This document shows positions 7,069-15,514 of a stretch of 50,085 nt of DNA, piece by piece. The first letter of the stretch is position 1. Every line of letters starts with the position of its first letter. The stretch covers positions 1 through 50,085 of the forward strand of contig JAAZNF010000117.1 of NCBI GenBank assembly GCA_012798435.1, in the 5' to 3' direction. This stretch comes from Myxococcales bacterium. GTDB lineage: Bacteria; Myxococcota; B64-G9. The notes beneath the pieces are model-generated. The model did no database searches, was not told the DNA's origin, and was given only the letters and a program-made list of their open reading frames with translations. Made by a program: the position numbers and the translations under genes.

Positions 7069-8912
7069 GCGGAGCGCTGCGCATCGCCGTGGCCAGCGGC
7101 AAGGGAGGAACCGGCAAGACGACCATCGCCACCAACCTGGCGGTGGTCCTGGCCGAGACCGGCGCGCGCACGGCGTACGTCGATTGCGACGTCGAGGAGC
7201 CCAACGGTCACCTCTTCCTTCGGCCGGCCATTCACGCGACACGCGAGGTGTCGATCCCCGTTCCCGAGGTCGACGAGGCCCGCTGCACCCTCTGCGGTGC
7301 CTGCGGCAAGGCTTGCCGCTACTCGGCGATCCTGGCGTTGCCGAAGAAGGTGCTGACCTTCGCCAAGCTTTGCCACGGCTGCGGAGGATGCATGCTCGCT
7401 TGTCCCGAGGGTGCCATCCGCGAGGTGCCGCGACTCACCGGTCTCGTGGAGGAAGGCGCTGCGGGCCAGGTGAGCTTCCTGCAAGGCAAGCTCAACGTTG
7501 GAGAGGCCATGGCGCCGCCGGTGATCCGCGCGGTGCTGGCTGCGGCACCGACCGAGGGCACGACCATCATCGACGCGCCACCGGGGACGTCGTGCCCGGT
7601 GATCGCCTCGGTGAAGACCGCGGATGTCGTCCTCCTGGTCACCGAGCCCACTCCCTTCGGCTTGAACGACCTGAAGCTGGCCGTGGAGATGGTGCGGGAG
7701 CTCGGCGTGCCGTTCGGGGTGGCCGTCAATCGAGCAGGGATGGGCGACCGCGCCGTGTTCGAGTACTGCGCGAGCGAGGACATTCCTATCCTGATCGAGA
7801 TCCCGAACGACCGACGGATCGCACATGCCTACTCGCGGGGCGAGCTTTGCGTAACCGCGCTGCCCGAGCTGAAACCGCGCTTCCTTGCGCTGTACGAGAA
7901 GCTTCGCGCGCTGGCGCGGACGGACCGGCCGAAGAGCGCTGCGAAGACAGCCATCCATCTCGCCGAGGTCCCGGGGCAAGACAGGCTCCCCTCGGAGCTG
8001 GTGCGGCTTGGAAGGAAGCCGAACGTCGACGAGCTCGTGGTCATCAGCGGCAAAGGCGGTACGGGCAAGACCAGCATCGTCGCGTCGTTCATCGCCCTCG
8101 CCGAACGTACGGCCATGGCCGATTGCGATGTCGACGCCGCCGACCTGCACCTGGTGCTCGGCCCGACGGTGCGAGAGCGCCGTCCGTTCTCCGGCGGCAG
8201 GATGGCGGTGATCGATGCCGCGCTCTGTACGGCTTGCGGCGAGTGCGCCCCGCGCTGTCGGTTCGACGCCATCCGTGCCCCTTCCGACGGAACGAGCGCC
8301 AGCTACGAGATCGACGCGATCTCCTGCGAGGGATGTGGCGTGTGCGTCGACGTCTGCCCCGCGCACTCCGCCACCGTCGTACCCACCACGAACGGGGAAT
8401 GGTTCATCTCGGACACCCGCCACGGACCCATGGTCCACGCGCGCCTGGGCATCGCCCAGGAGAACAGCGGCAAGCTCGTGTCGCTCGTGCGCCGCGAGGC
8501 CAAGGCGGTTGCCGAAGCGGGACAGCGCGAGCTCCTCATCTGCGATGGCTCCCCGGGCATCGGCTGCCCGGTCATCGCCTCGATCTCCGGGGCACGCTTG
8601 GTCCTCGTGGTCACCGAGCCGACGTTGTCGGGCCTGCACGATCTCCAGCGGGTTGCCGAGCTCTGCCGGCAGCTCAATGTCAAGGCCGCAGTCTGCGTCA
8701 ACAAAGCAGACATCAATCCAGAGGTCACTGGCAAGATCGAGGCCGAGGCCGCCCGCTGGAACATGCCGGTCCTCGGAACGATCCGGTACGACGAATCGGT
8801 CACGGCCGCGCAGATCAAGCAGCTCGCCGTGGTGGAGAACGGCGACGGCCTGGCAGCCGGGGACATTCGCGCTCTCTGGACGCGGGTTCAAGCCGCCATG
8901 AGAGGGACGTGA
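7065..8912 (+). CDS. Fused dual MinD-type ATPase, each half with an inserted 2x[4Fe-4S] ferredoxin domain
   Basis: The 615-residue protein contains two complete MinD/ParA-like ATPases in tandem. Half 1 (about 1-285) has Walker A KGGTGKT at 13-19 and inserted ferredoxin motifs CTLCGACGKAC and CHGCGGCMLACP. Half 2 (about 322-615) has KGGTGKT at 330-336 and CTACGECAPRC and CEGCGVCVDVCP. All eight Cys per half are present, and the halves are joined by a ~35-residue linker. In Desulfovibrio orp loci the equivalents (DVU2103, DVU2104) are separate genes. It probably inserts or transfers clusters using ATP. ATGA overlap with the mini-ferredoxin. Confidence 0.93.
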   Translation: MSGALRIAVASGKGGTGKTTIATNLAVVLAETGARTAYVDCDVEEPNGHLFLRPAIHATREVSIPVPEVDEARCTLCGACGKACRYSAILALPKKVLTFAKLCHGCGGCMLACPEGAIREVPRLTGLVEEGAAGQVSFLQGKLNVGEAMAPPVIRAVLAAAPTEGTTIIDAPPGTSCPVIASVKTADVVLLVTEPTPFGLNDLKLAVEMVRELGVPFGVAVNRAGMGDRAVFEYCASEDIPILIEIPNDRRIAHAYSRGELCVTALPELKPRFLALYEKLRALARTDRPKSAAKTAIHLAEVPGQDRLPSELVRLGRKPNVDELVVISGKGGTGKTSIVASFIALAERTAMADCDVDAADLHLVLGPTVRERRPFSGGRMAVIDAALCTACGECAPRCRFDAIRAPSDGTSASYEIDAISCEGCGVCVDVCPAHSATVVPTTNGEWFISDTRHGPMVHARLGIAQENSGKLVSLVRREAKAVAEAGQRELLICDGSPGIGCPVIASISGARLVLVVTEPTLSGLHDLQRVAELCRQLNVKAAVCVNKADINPEVTGKIEAEAARWNMPVLGTIRYDESVTAAQIKQLAVVENGDGLAAGDIRALWTRVQAAMRGT

Positions 8913-8916
8913 GCGC

Positions 8917-9726
8917 ATGAACGACCAAGGACTACTCGAGTCGCGAAGCACGGCCCATCGGCTCGTGGCCCATCTGGCCGACGCCGCGCGGGAGGCCACG
9001 GTTGCGGACGTTCGCATCGGCCTCGGCTATACCGCGGTCAAGCTCGCGGACGGACGAACCGGCGTGGCGTACACCTTCCGCGACCAGGCGCGAGGCGGCT
9101 GCTCGGTCTTCAACGGCATCCGGCCGCTGTCGGGCAGAGCCGCCGCTGACCTCCTGGCGCTGCTCGAGTCGCACGACGTCATCGAGGCCGGTGTCGGCTT
9201 GGCCTGCGCCAACGCGCTGGCGAACCGAAACGAGCCTGGCCATCTCACCGGAGACATCCTGGAGCACCTCGAGGTCCGCCCCGACGACGACGTCGGCATG
9301 GTCGGGAACTTCGGTCCGTTGGTCGAAGCGCTTCGAGCTTGCGCTCGGTCTTTGACCATCTTCGAGCGGGTGGCCACGCCGACGGGATTGCTGCGGCCTC
9401 AGGAGGAAGCCGTGGCCGCGCTCCCTCGATGTCAGATCGCGCTCATCACCGCGACCTCGGTCATCAACCACAGCATCGATCGTCTGCTCCAGGCCGCACG
9501 GGAATGCCGCGAGGTGGTGCTCCTCGGGGCCTCGACACCCCTGATCCCCGAGGTCTTCGATGCCGTGAGGGTAACGATGCTCTCCGGGGTGGTGGTTACC
9601 GCCGCCGAGGAGGTTCTACGAGTTGTTTCCGAGGGTGGGGGCATGCGGCAGTTCAGCCCGCACGTCCGCAAGGTCACCACGAAGGTGGGCACCCTCGCGC
9701 CCCTTTCAGAAAGGCTTTCGACATGA
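8917..9726 (+). CDS. DUF4213 / DUF364 putative heavy-metal-chelation protein
   Basis: The 269-residue protein has an enolase-N-like DUF4213 part (about 1-95; GYTAVKLADGRTGVAYTF) and a DUF364 Rossmann-like part (about 105-255; DDDVGMVGNFGPLVEAL and ITATSVINHSIDRLL). The family is described as putative heavy-metal chelation proteins and is found beside molybdenum or iron cofactor genes. The start four bases after the ATPase stop and the ATGA overlap with the Mrp-NifX gene place it firmly in the operon. Exact metal and reaction are unknown. Confidence 0.83.
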   Translation: MNDQGLLESRSTAHRLVAHLADAAREATVADVRIGLGYTAVKLADGRTGVAYTFRDQARGGCSVFNGIRPLSGRAAADLLALLESHDVIEAGVGLACANALANRNEPGHLTGDILEHLEVRPDDDVGMVGNFGPLVEALRACARSLTIFERVATPTGLLRPQEEAVAALPRCQIALITATSVINHSIDRLLQAARECREVVLLGASTPLIPEVFDAVRVTMLSGVVVTAAEEVLRVVSEGGGMRQFSPHVRKVTTKVGTLAPLSERLST

Positions 9727-10994
9727 CGACCGAGAAGACCTGCAAGACCTGCAACGACTCACAATGCGCGGCGCAGGAGAAGCGCCCTGGCGAGCGCGAG
9801 GAGGACTACCTCGAGCGGCAGGTGCTGCTGTCTCGAATGTGCCGCATCAAGCACAAGATCATGGTGCTCTCCGGAAAGGGCGGTGTGGGCAAGAGCACCG
9901 TCGCGGTCAACCTCGCGACGGCCCTCGCCCTGGCGGGGAAGCGGGTCGGCATTCTCGACGTCGACATTCACGGGCCGAGCGTTCCGAAGTTGCTCCACCT
10001 CGACGGACGCCAGATCTCGGCACACGGCGACGCCATGCTCCCGGTGAACGTGAGCTGTGGCGCCGGCACGCTCAGCGTGATGTCCATCGGTTTCCTGCTG
10101 CGCGAACGCGACGATGCGGTCATCTGGCGCGGCCCGAGGAAGTTCGGGGTCATCAAGCAGTTCCTGAAGGATGTCGAATGGGGCGAGCTCGACTACCTGG
10201 TGGTCGACTCCCCGCCCGGCACGGGCGACGAGCCGCTGGCCGTGGCCCAGCTCATCGAGAAGGCGGACGGCGCGGTGGTGGTGACGACGCCGCAGGAGGT
10301 GGCGGTGCAGGACGTCCGCCGCTGCATCGTCTTCTGCCGGCAGCTCGAGCTCCCCGTGCTGGGGGTGGTCGAGAACATGAGCGGGTTCACTTGCCCCAAG
10401 TGCGGCGAGCTGGTGCGGATCTTCGGCGCGGACGGCGGGCGGGCCATGGCCGAGGAGATGGGCGTCCCCTATCTGGGCTCGATCCCCATCGAGCCCGAGA
10501 TCGTCGTGTCCGGCGACAGCGGCACGCCGATGGTTCAGGCGAAGCCCCACTCCGAAACGGCCAAGGCCTTCGGAAGAATCGTCCGTACGCTGCTCGAGCC
10601 GGAATTCCGCGCAGCGAGCGCGGCGGCCGCTTCGCCCGCACGCGACGGCCAACGGCTGAGGATCGCCGTGCCCGTAACCAGGGGGCTCCTGTCCTCGCAC
10701 TTCGGTCACTGCGAGCAGTTCGTCCTGTTCGATGTGGAGACGGATGGGAAGACCATCCGCAACCGGCAGGTGCTGACGCCCCCTCCCCACGAGCCCGGGA
10801 CCTTCCCCAAGTGGCTCCACGAGCAGGGCGCGACGATCATCATCGCAGGCGGGATGGGGTCTCGCGCGCAGAGCCTGTTCGACCAGAACGCTATTCGAGT
10901 GGTGGTCGGCGCCTCGAGCAATGAGCCCGATGTGCTCGTCCGCGACTTCCTCGAGGGCCGCCTGACGACGGGCGCCAACATCTGCGACCACTAG
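9723..10994 (+). CDS. Mrp/NBP35 P-loop ATPase fused to a C-terminal NifX-like domain (MrpORP-like)
   Basis: The 423-residue protein has an N-terminal Cys motif (CKTCNDSQC, residues ~6-14), an Mrp/NBP35 ATPase (about 38-300) with Walker A SGKGGVGKST, SPPGTGDEPL and the cluster-binding CPKCG, then an Ala-rich linker and a NifX-like domain (about 315-423; SSHFGHCEQFVLFDVE). The same chimeric layout is known as MrpORP (DVU2109) of Desulfovibrio vulgaris, which binds Fe-S and interacts with the orange protein. It likely carries [4Fe-4S] or mixed clusters between scaffold and target. It starts in an ATGA overlap. Confidence 0.93.
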   Translation: MTTEKTCKTCNDSQCAAQEKRPGEREEDYLERQVLLSRMCRIKHKIMVLSGKGGVGKSTVAVNLATALALAGKRVGILDVDIHGPSVPKLLHLDGRQISAHGDAMLPVNVSCGAGTLSVMSIGFLLRERDDAVIWRGPRKFGVIKQFLKDVEWGELDYLVVDSPPGTGDEPLAVAQLIEKADGAVVVTTPQEVAVQDVRRCIVFCRQLELPVLGVVENMSGFTCPKCGELVRIFGADGGRAMAEEMGVPYLGSIPIEPEIVVSGDSGTPMVQAKPHSETAKAFGRIVRTLLEPEFRAASAAAASPARDGQRLRIAVPVTRGLLSSHFGHCEQFVLFDVETDGKTIRNRQVLTPPPHEPGTFPKWLHEQGATIIIAGGMGSRAQSLFDQNAIRVVVGASSNEPDVLVRDFLEGRLTTGANICDH

Positions 10995-11002
10995 GAGCGC
11001 TC

Positions 11003-11233
11003 ATGCCGACGTATGTCTACGAATGCAAACGATGTGGTGAGTTCGAGGAGCAGCAATCGATCACGGTGCCCGCGCTCGGCCGCTGCCCGACCTGCGGAGG
11101 AGAAGTCCAGCGGCTCATCGCCGGCGGAACGAGCGTCATCATGAAGGGCCGAGGAGCCTCGGCCCATTGCGAGCGAGAGACCCCTTGCTGCGGGCGGGAG
11201 ACTCGCTGTGACAAGCCACCATGCGGGAAGTGA
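11003..11233 (+). CDS. FmdB-type zinc-ribbon regulatory protein
   Basis: The 76-residue protein opens MPTYVYECKRCGEFEE and has a second pair in RCPTCGGEV, the four-Cys zinc ribbon of the FmdB family. The C-terminus carries five more Cys, more than is usual, and might bind additional metal. FmdB-like proteins are associated with molybdenum/tungsten formylmethanofuran dehydrogenase and formamidase operons. It lies eight bases after the MrpORP-like gene and overlaps the next frame by 13 bases. Confidence 0.85.
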   Translation: MPTYVYECKRCGEFEEQQSITVPALGRCPTCGGEVQRLIAGGTSVIMKGRGASAHCERETPCCGRETRCDKPPCGK

Positions 11234-12471
11234 CGTCGTCGGTCATGGATCCCCCTGCTCTTGGAAGCGCCGACAGCCTCGGGGACAATAGCGGGGCTTC
11301 ACGTACGGTGCCGGCCACGCCCTCGCGGAGGCTGATGCTCTCCTTCGCGTTGCTTAGCCTTCTGGGCGTTGCCGTGGCGATCGAGTTGACGCGCATTCAC
11401 GTCTTCGTGCACACCGATCCCAGCTACCACTCGGTCTGCGCGATGAGCGAGGGGGTCAACTGCGAGACGGTCGCCGTCTCCCCGTACTCGGTGTTCGCCG
11501 GACTGCCGATCTCCGTTTGGGGACTCGTCGGCTACCTGGTCATGGGCGGCCTCGCGTTCTGGTCCCTGAGCAAGAGACGCCTTCATCCGACGTGGCCCCT
11601 CGGGCTGCTGTTGGTACTGAGCGCGTTCTCGGTCGCCACCTCCGCGGTCCTGGCCTTCATCTCGGCGACCCGGATCGACTCGTTCTGCCTCTTCTGCATG
11701 GGGTCCTACGCGATCAACACGGGGCTGTTCATCGTCAGTCTCATCGCCTGGAGGCAGACGCGAGCTCACGCCTGGAGCTTGGTGCTGAGCGACGTGAAGG
11801 GGCTCGTCGAGCAACCCGTGGTTTTCGCTGCCTTGACCCTGGCCGGTGTCGTGACACTCGGTGCTCTCCTTACGTTCATACCCTCCTACTGGAGAACGCC
11901 CGGGTGGACGGACCTTCCCAAGCTCGCATCCGGAACCGACGAGAGCGGGCATCACTGGATCGGCGCGCGCAACCCGAGGCTGACGATCGTCGAGTTCTCG
12001 GACTACGAGTGCCCGCACTGCCGAGCGGCCCACAAGGGAATGCGGCTCCTCGCGGCCAAGCACCCCGAGCAGATCCGTCTGGTCCACCGGCATCTGCCGC
12101 TCGACATGGCATGCCACCCGGGGCTTCACCGGCCGTTCCACGCGCGGGCCTGCCTCTTCGCCGAGGCGGCCGAGTGCGCGGGCGTCCAGGGCCGCTTCTG
12201 GGAGATGAACGACGCGCTCTTCTCCATCCAGGAGACCGTGAAGACCGATGATGTCGATCCGGTGGAGCTCGCCGTCCGGCTCGGTCTGAATCGCTCCGAC
12301 TTCAAGCGCTGCCTCGAAGACCACGCGACAGCCGAACGGATCGCGGCCGACGTGAGGGAAAGCATGCAGAGGAGGCTCACCGGCACGCCGAGCTTCCTCG
12401 TCGGCGAGCGACTGTTCATGGGAAGGATCCCCGAGGCAGAACTCGAGCAACTGCTGGTGGAGACGCCATGA
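11221..12471 (+). CDS. Vitamin K epoxide reductase (VKOR) - DsbA-type thioredoxin fusion
   Basis: The 416-residue membrane protein has a VKOR domain (about 35-210) with five predicted helices, the loop Cys pair (VCAMSEGVNC) and the CLFC active site. It continues into a periplasmic DsbA-like thioredoxin (about 250-416) with CPHC. It re-oxidises and catalyses disulfide formation in exported proteins, using quinone. ATG 11221 lies inside the FmdB gene; ATG 11245 is an alternative. Its presence in a metal-cluster operon suggests an exported disulfide-bonded client. The stop overlaps the methyltransferase start (ATGA). Confidence 0.9.
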   Translation: MREVTSSVMDPPALGSADSLGDNSGASRTVPATPSRRLMLSFALLSLLGVAVAIELTRIHVFVHTDPSYHSVCAMSEGVNCETVAVSPYSVFAGLPISVWGLVGYLVMGGLAFWSLSKRRLHPTWPLGLLLVLSAFSVATSAVLAFISATRIDSFCLFCMGSYAINTGLFIVSLIAWRQTRAHAWSLVLSDVKGLVEQPVVFAALTLAGVVTLGALLTFIPSYWRTPGWTDLPKLASGTDESGHHWIGARNPRLTIVEFSDYECPHCRAAHKGMRLLAAKHPEQIRLVHRHLPLDMACHPGLHRPFHARACLFAEAAECAGVQGRFWEMNDALFSIQETVKTDDVDPVELAVRLGLNRSDFKRCLEDHATAERIAADVRESMQRRLTGTPSFLVGERLFMGRIPEAELEQLLVETP

Positions 12472-13013
12472 CGATGACTCCTGAGGAGCTGCTGCGCGCC
12501 TTTCACGCGAGGAACGTCGAGTACCTTCGTCTCGGCCACGACCGCCTGGCCGCGGCCCGCTTCGTGGTCGATGCCGCTATTGAGCTTCGCGGCCCGGCTC
12601 TCGACGTCGGGACCGGCAAGGGACTCCTGGCCATCGAACTCGCCAGACGAGGTTTGGAGGTCGTGTCCATCGACGTGGACGACCAGGAACGCGGGCTGGC
12701 CAGGTTGCTCGCCGATGATGCGGGGCTCGCGAGCCGGATCACCTTCGAAGACGGAAACGCCGCCAAGCTGCCGTACGCGGACGGACGATTCGGCTGTGTC
12801 GCCATGACGGACGTGCTGCACCACCTCGCCGATCCCCATCCAGTGCTGCGCGAGATGGCTCGGGTCGTCAATGTGGGCGGTATCCTGCTCATCGCAGAAT
12901 TCGACGAGCAGGGCTTCGAGCTCGTGTCTCGCGTTCATCGTGCGGAGCTCGAGCAGGACCGCAAGCTCATGGCGCGAGCCACGGCCAAGTTCCTGGTCAA
13001 GGGCTGCATGTAG
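12468..13013 (+). CDS. SAM-dependent class I methyltransferase
   Basis: The 181-residue protein has the class I Rossmann motifs: ALDVGTGKGLLAIELA (motif I, residues ~45-60), an acidic SIDVDD, VAMTDVLHHLADP and a VVNVGGILLIAEFD strand. It resembles the UbiE/Methyltransf_11 group. The ATGA overlap shows coupling with VKOR-DsbA. The substrate cannot be read from sequence; a cofactor precursor or arsenic/mercury-type metal ion are possibilities for this class. Confidence 0.85.
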   Translation: MTMTPEELLRAFHARNVEYLRLGHDRLAAARFVVDAAIELRGPALDVGTGKGLLAIELARRGLEVVSIDVDDQERGLARLLADDAGLASRITFEDGNAAKLPYADGRFGCVAMTDVLHHLADPHPVLREMARVVNVGGILLIAEFDEQGFELVSRVHRAELEQDRKLMARATAKFLVKGCM

Positions 13014-13020
13014 GAGACCC

Positions 13021-13461
13021 ATGGAAGACGAAAGCGACAACAGCAACCGCGAGCCCGAGGTGCTGCCTGGTCCGGTGCTGTTCTACAACGAGGTCGTGAT
13101 CGACCACTTCATGAACCCGCGCAACGTGGGTGAGTTGCCCGAGGCGGAAACGGACGGCTTCGGGCTGGTGGGCGATCCGTCCTGCGGCGACCAGATGAAG
13201 CTCTGGATCGCGGTACGCGACGACCGAATCGCCAGAGTCGCCTTCAAGTCCTTCGGCTGTCCCGGGGCCATCGCGACGAGCAGCATGCTGACCGCTCTCG
13301 CCGAGGGCAAGAGCATCGAGGATGCTCGACGTATCACGGACGACGACGTGATCGAGGCACTGGGCGGCATTCCGGAGAAGAAGCGACACTGCTCGCTGCT
13401 CGGCGTGCGGGCGCTACAGGCCGCCATCGAGGACTGGGAGAAGCGGCGGGCCCGATCATGA
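13021..13461 (+). CDS. IscU/NifU-N type Fe-S cluster scaffold
   Basis: The 146-residue protein matches IscU. The cluster ligands are Cys55 in GDPSCGDQM with Asp57, Cys80 in FGCPGAIATSS and Cys124 in KKRHCSLLG. It assembles nascent 2Fe-2S or 4Fe-4S clusters from sulfur given by the cysteine desulfurase encoded just downstream (ATGA overlap). The ~15-residue acidic N-terminal extension is longer than in E. coli IscU, and the LPPVK chaperone motif is not seen, so HscA-type chaperone use is doubtful. Confidence 0.93.
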   Translation: MEDESDNSNREPEVLPGPVLFYNEVVIDHFMNPRNVGELPEAETDGFGLVGDPSCGDQMKLWIAVRDDRIARVAFKSFGCPGAIATSSMLTALAEGKSIEDARRITDDDVIEALGGIPEKKRHCSLLGVRALQAAIEDWEKRRARS

Positions 13462-14618
13462 TCTACCTCGACCACAACGCCACCACGCCGGTCGACCGGC
13501 GGGTCTTCGAGGCGATGGTGCCCTTTTTTCAAGAGCGCTGGGGGAACCCCTCGAGTCCCTATCGCTTCGGCAACCAGGCCAGGGCAGCGGTCGAGCTGGC
13601 GCGGAAGCGGATCGCGGACGGCTTCGGCTGCAAGCCGACTGAGCTCGTCTTCTGCTCGAGCGGAACCGAGTCAGACAACCTGGCGCTGCGCGGCGTGGCC
13701 CGCGCGCTGCGGTCCAAGGGAAACCACATCGTCACCTCGGCGATCGAGCATCACGCCGTGCTCCACACCTGCAAGGCGCTGGAGGGCGAGGGTTTCCAGG
13801 TGACCTACGTGCCAGTGACCTCGGACGGGGTCGTGGACGTCGAGTCGCTGGCCGGGAGCCTGCGCAACGACACCGTCCTCGTAAGCGTGATGCATGCCAA
13901 CAACGAAACCGGCGTCGTTCAGCCGGTGGAGGAGCTCGCCGCGCTCGCGCACCGGCGCGGCGTCCTGTTCCACACCGATGCGGTGCAGTCCGCTGGCAAG
14001 CTACCTCGCCGGCTTGCCGACCTCGGCGCGGATCTCGTCACCTTCTCGGCGCACAAGCTCTACGGACCCAAGGGCGCGGCAGCCCTCTACGTTCGCGAGG
14101 GGACCCCGCTCGCGTCGGTCACGACCGGGGGCGCACAGGAGCACGGGATCCGCGCCGGCACGGAGAACGTCGCCGGCATCGTCGGATTCGCGGAGGCGGT
14201 GGCGCTGGCCTTCGAGAAGGTCGAGAGCGAGGGCGGTCGCCTGCGGGCTCTACGGGATCGTCTCGAACGCGGGGTGACATCGGCGGTGCGCGGGGTGCGG
14301 ATCAACGGCGCGACGGCGCTGCGCGTGCCCAACACCTCGAGCCTGAGCTTCGAGGACATCGACGGCGAATCGATCGTCCTCGGGCTCGACGTCCAGGGCA
14401 TCTGCGTCTCAACGGGCTCCGCTTGCTCCACCGGCGAGCCCGAGCCGTCCCACGTGCTGCGGGCGATGGGGCTTTCGCCCCGCGACGCGCAGGGGACCAT
14501 CCGGGTGTCGCTCGGCCACGAGACGCGCGAAGAGCACATCGACACCACGGTGCGAGCCCTGAAGGAAACCGTCGCCCGGTTGCGGAAGATCTCGAGCGTG
14601 CGGGGCGCGGCCGAATGA
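13458..14618 (+). CDS. Cysteine desulfurase, NifS/IscS family
   Basis: The 386-residue PLP enzyme starts MIYLDHNATTPVD. It has the cofactor Lys200 in SAHKLYGPKG, His in AIEHHAV and the catalytic Cys323 in STGSACSTGEPEPSHVL, on the long-loop (class I) side. It makes alanine from cysteine and holds a persulfide for the IscU-like protein upstream. ATGA overlaps on both sides fix the start and couple it to IscU and DUF89. The pair would make the locus self-sufficient in Fe-S assembly. Confidence 0.95.
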   Translation: MIYLDHNATTPVDRRVFEAMVPFFQERWGNPSSPYRFGNQARAAVELARKRIADGFGCKPTELVFCSSGTESDNLALRGVARALRSKGNHIVTSAIEHHAVLHTCKALEGEGFQVTYVPVTSDGVVDVESLAGSLRNDTVLVSVMHANNETGVVQPVEELAALAHRRGVLFHTDAVQSAGKLPRRLADLGADLVTFSAHKLYGPKGAAALYVREGTPLASVTTGGAQEHGIRAGTENVAGIVGFAEAVALAFEKVESEGGRLRALRDRLERGVTSAVRGVRINGATALRVPNTSSLSFEDIDGESIVLGLDVQGICVSTGSACSTGEPEPSHVLRAMGLSPRDAQGTIRVSLGHETREEHIDTTVRALKETVARLRKISSVRGAAE

Positions 14619-15514
14619 ATACCTGCCTCGACTGCGTGCCGTGCTTTCTGCGCCAGAGCCTCGAAGCGGCCCGCGGCATCACCGAGGATGTCCACATCCA
14701 CGAACGGATCGTCAGGGACGTGCTGCGCATGACGGCCGAGCTGGACCTCGATCGACCACCACCCTTTGTCGGGCAGGCGATTCATCGGAGGCTGCGCGAG
14801 CTGACGGGGGTGAAGGACCCTTACCTCGCGGCCAAGAGGCGCTTCAACAGTCTGGCCATGGAGGCCCTGCCCGAGCTGGCTGAGCAGGTGCGAAGAGACG
14901 AAGATCCGCTGCTCGCCGCCGCCCGATTGGCGGTGGCGGCCAACGCCATCGACATGGGCGTCGCGTCGGCTATCTCCGAGGCCGACGTCCGAACGGCCCT
15001 CCGTGGGCTTTCGGGAGAGGCGACTCACGGTGACTGGGAGGCGTTCCTGGGGGCGGCGGCCGACGCGACCGACATCCTATACCTCGCCGACAATGCGGGG
15101 GAGATTGCGGTCGATCGCCTGGTCATCGAAGCGCTCGGCCCGGCGCGGGTGATCGTCGCCGTCCGCGGGGCTCCCGTGCTCAACGACGCCACGATGGCCG
15201 ATGCGCGAGAGGTCGGCATGGACCAGCTCGTCCGCGTGATCGACAACGGCTCGGACGCGCCAGGCACCATCCTCGATGACTGCAGCACCTCCTTCCGCAG
15301 GCGCTTCGAACAAGCCGACCTGATCATCGCCAAGGGCCAGGGCAACTTCGAGACGCTGAGCGGCGCCAGGGATAACATCGCCTTCTGGTTCAAGGTGAAG
15401 TGCCCCGTCGTCGCCCGCCAGGTCGGGTTGCAGGTGGGCACCCATGCCCTGCTGCCGCCAACCGGTCAATCCTCGGTACGAGCTAGCGCGCTCGGTGGAG
15501 GGCGGTACCCATGA
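14615..15514 (+). CDS. DUF89 family metal-dependent phosphatase-like protein
   Basis: The 299-residue protein begins MNTCLDCVPCF, the Cys motif of prokaryotic DUF89 proteins. It has the metal-site signatures LYLADNAGEIAVDRLVI (about 151-167), a PVLNDAT turn and KGQGNFETLSG (about 235-245). DUF89 proteins are metal-dependent damage-control phosphatases acting on sugar or cofactor phosphates. Overlaps with NifS upstream and radical SAM downstream (ATGA both) tie it to the cluster. Its substrate here is unknown. Confidence 0.88.
   Translation: MNTCLDCVPCFLRQSLEAARGITEDVHIHERIVRDVLRMTAELDLDRPPPFVGQAIHRRLRELTGVKDPYLAAKRRFNSLAMEALPELAEQVRRDEDPLLAAARLAVAANAIDMGVASAISEADVRTALRGLSGEATHGDWEAFLGAAADATDILYLADNAGEIAVDRLVIEALGPARVIVAVRGAPVLNDATMADAREVGMDQLVRVIDNGSDAPGTILDDCSTSFRRRFEQADLIIAKGQGNFETLSGARDNIAFWFKVKCPVVARQVGLQVGTHALLPPTGQSSVRASALGGGRYP

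Noticed and set aside
5221-7242. A 673-residue open frame on the minus strand
   Set aside because: It runs antisense to rhodanese, NifX-like and DUF5320 genes, with low-complexity Arg/Pro/Ser sequence.
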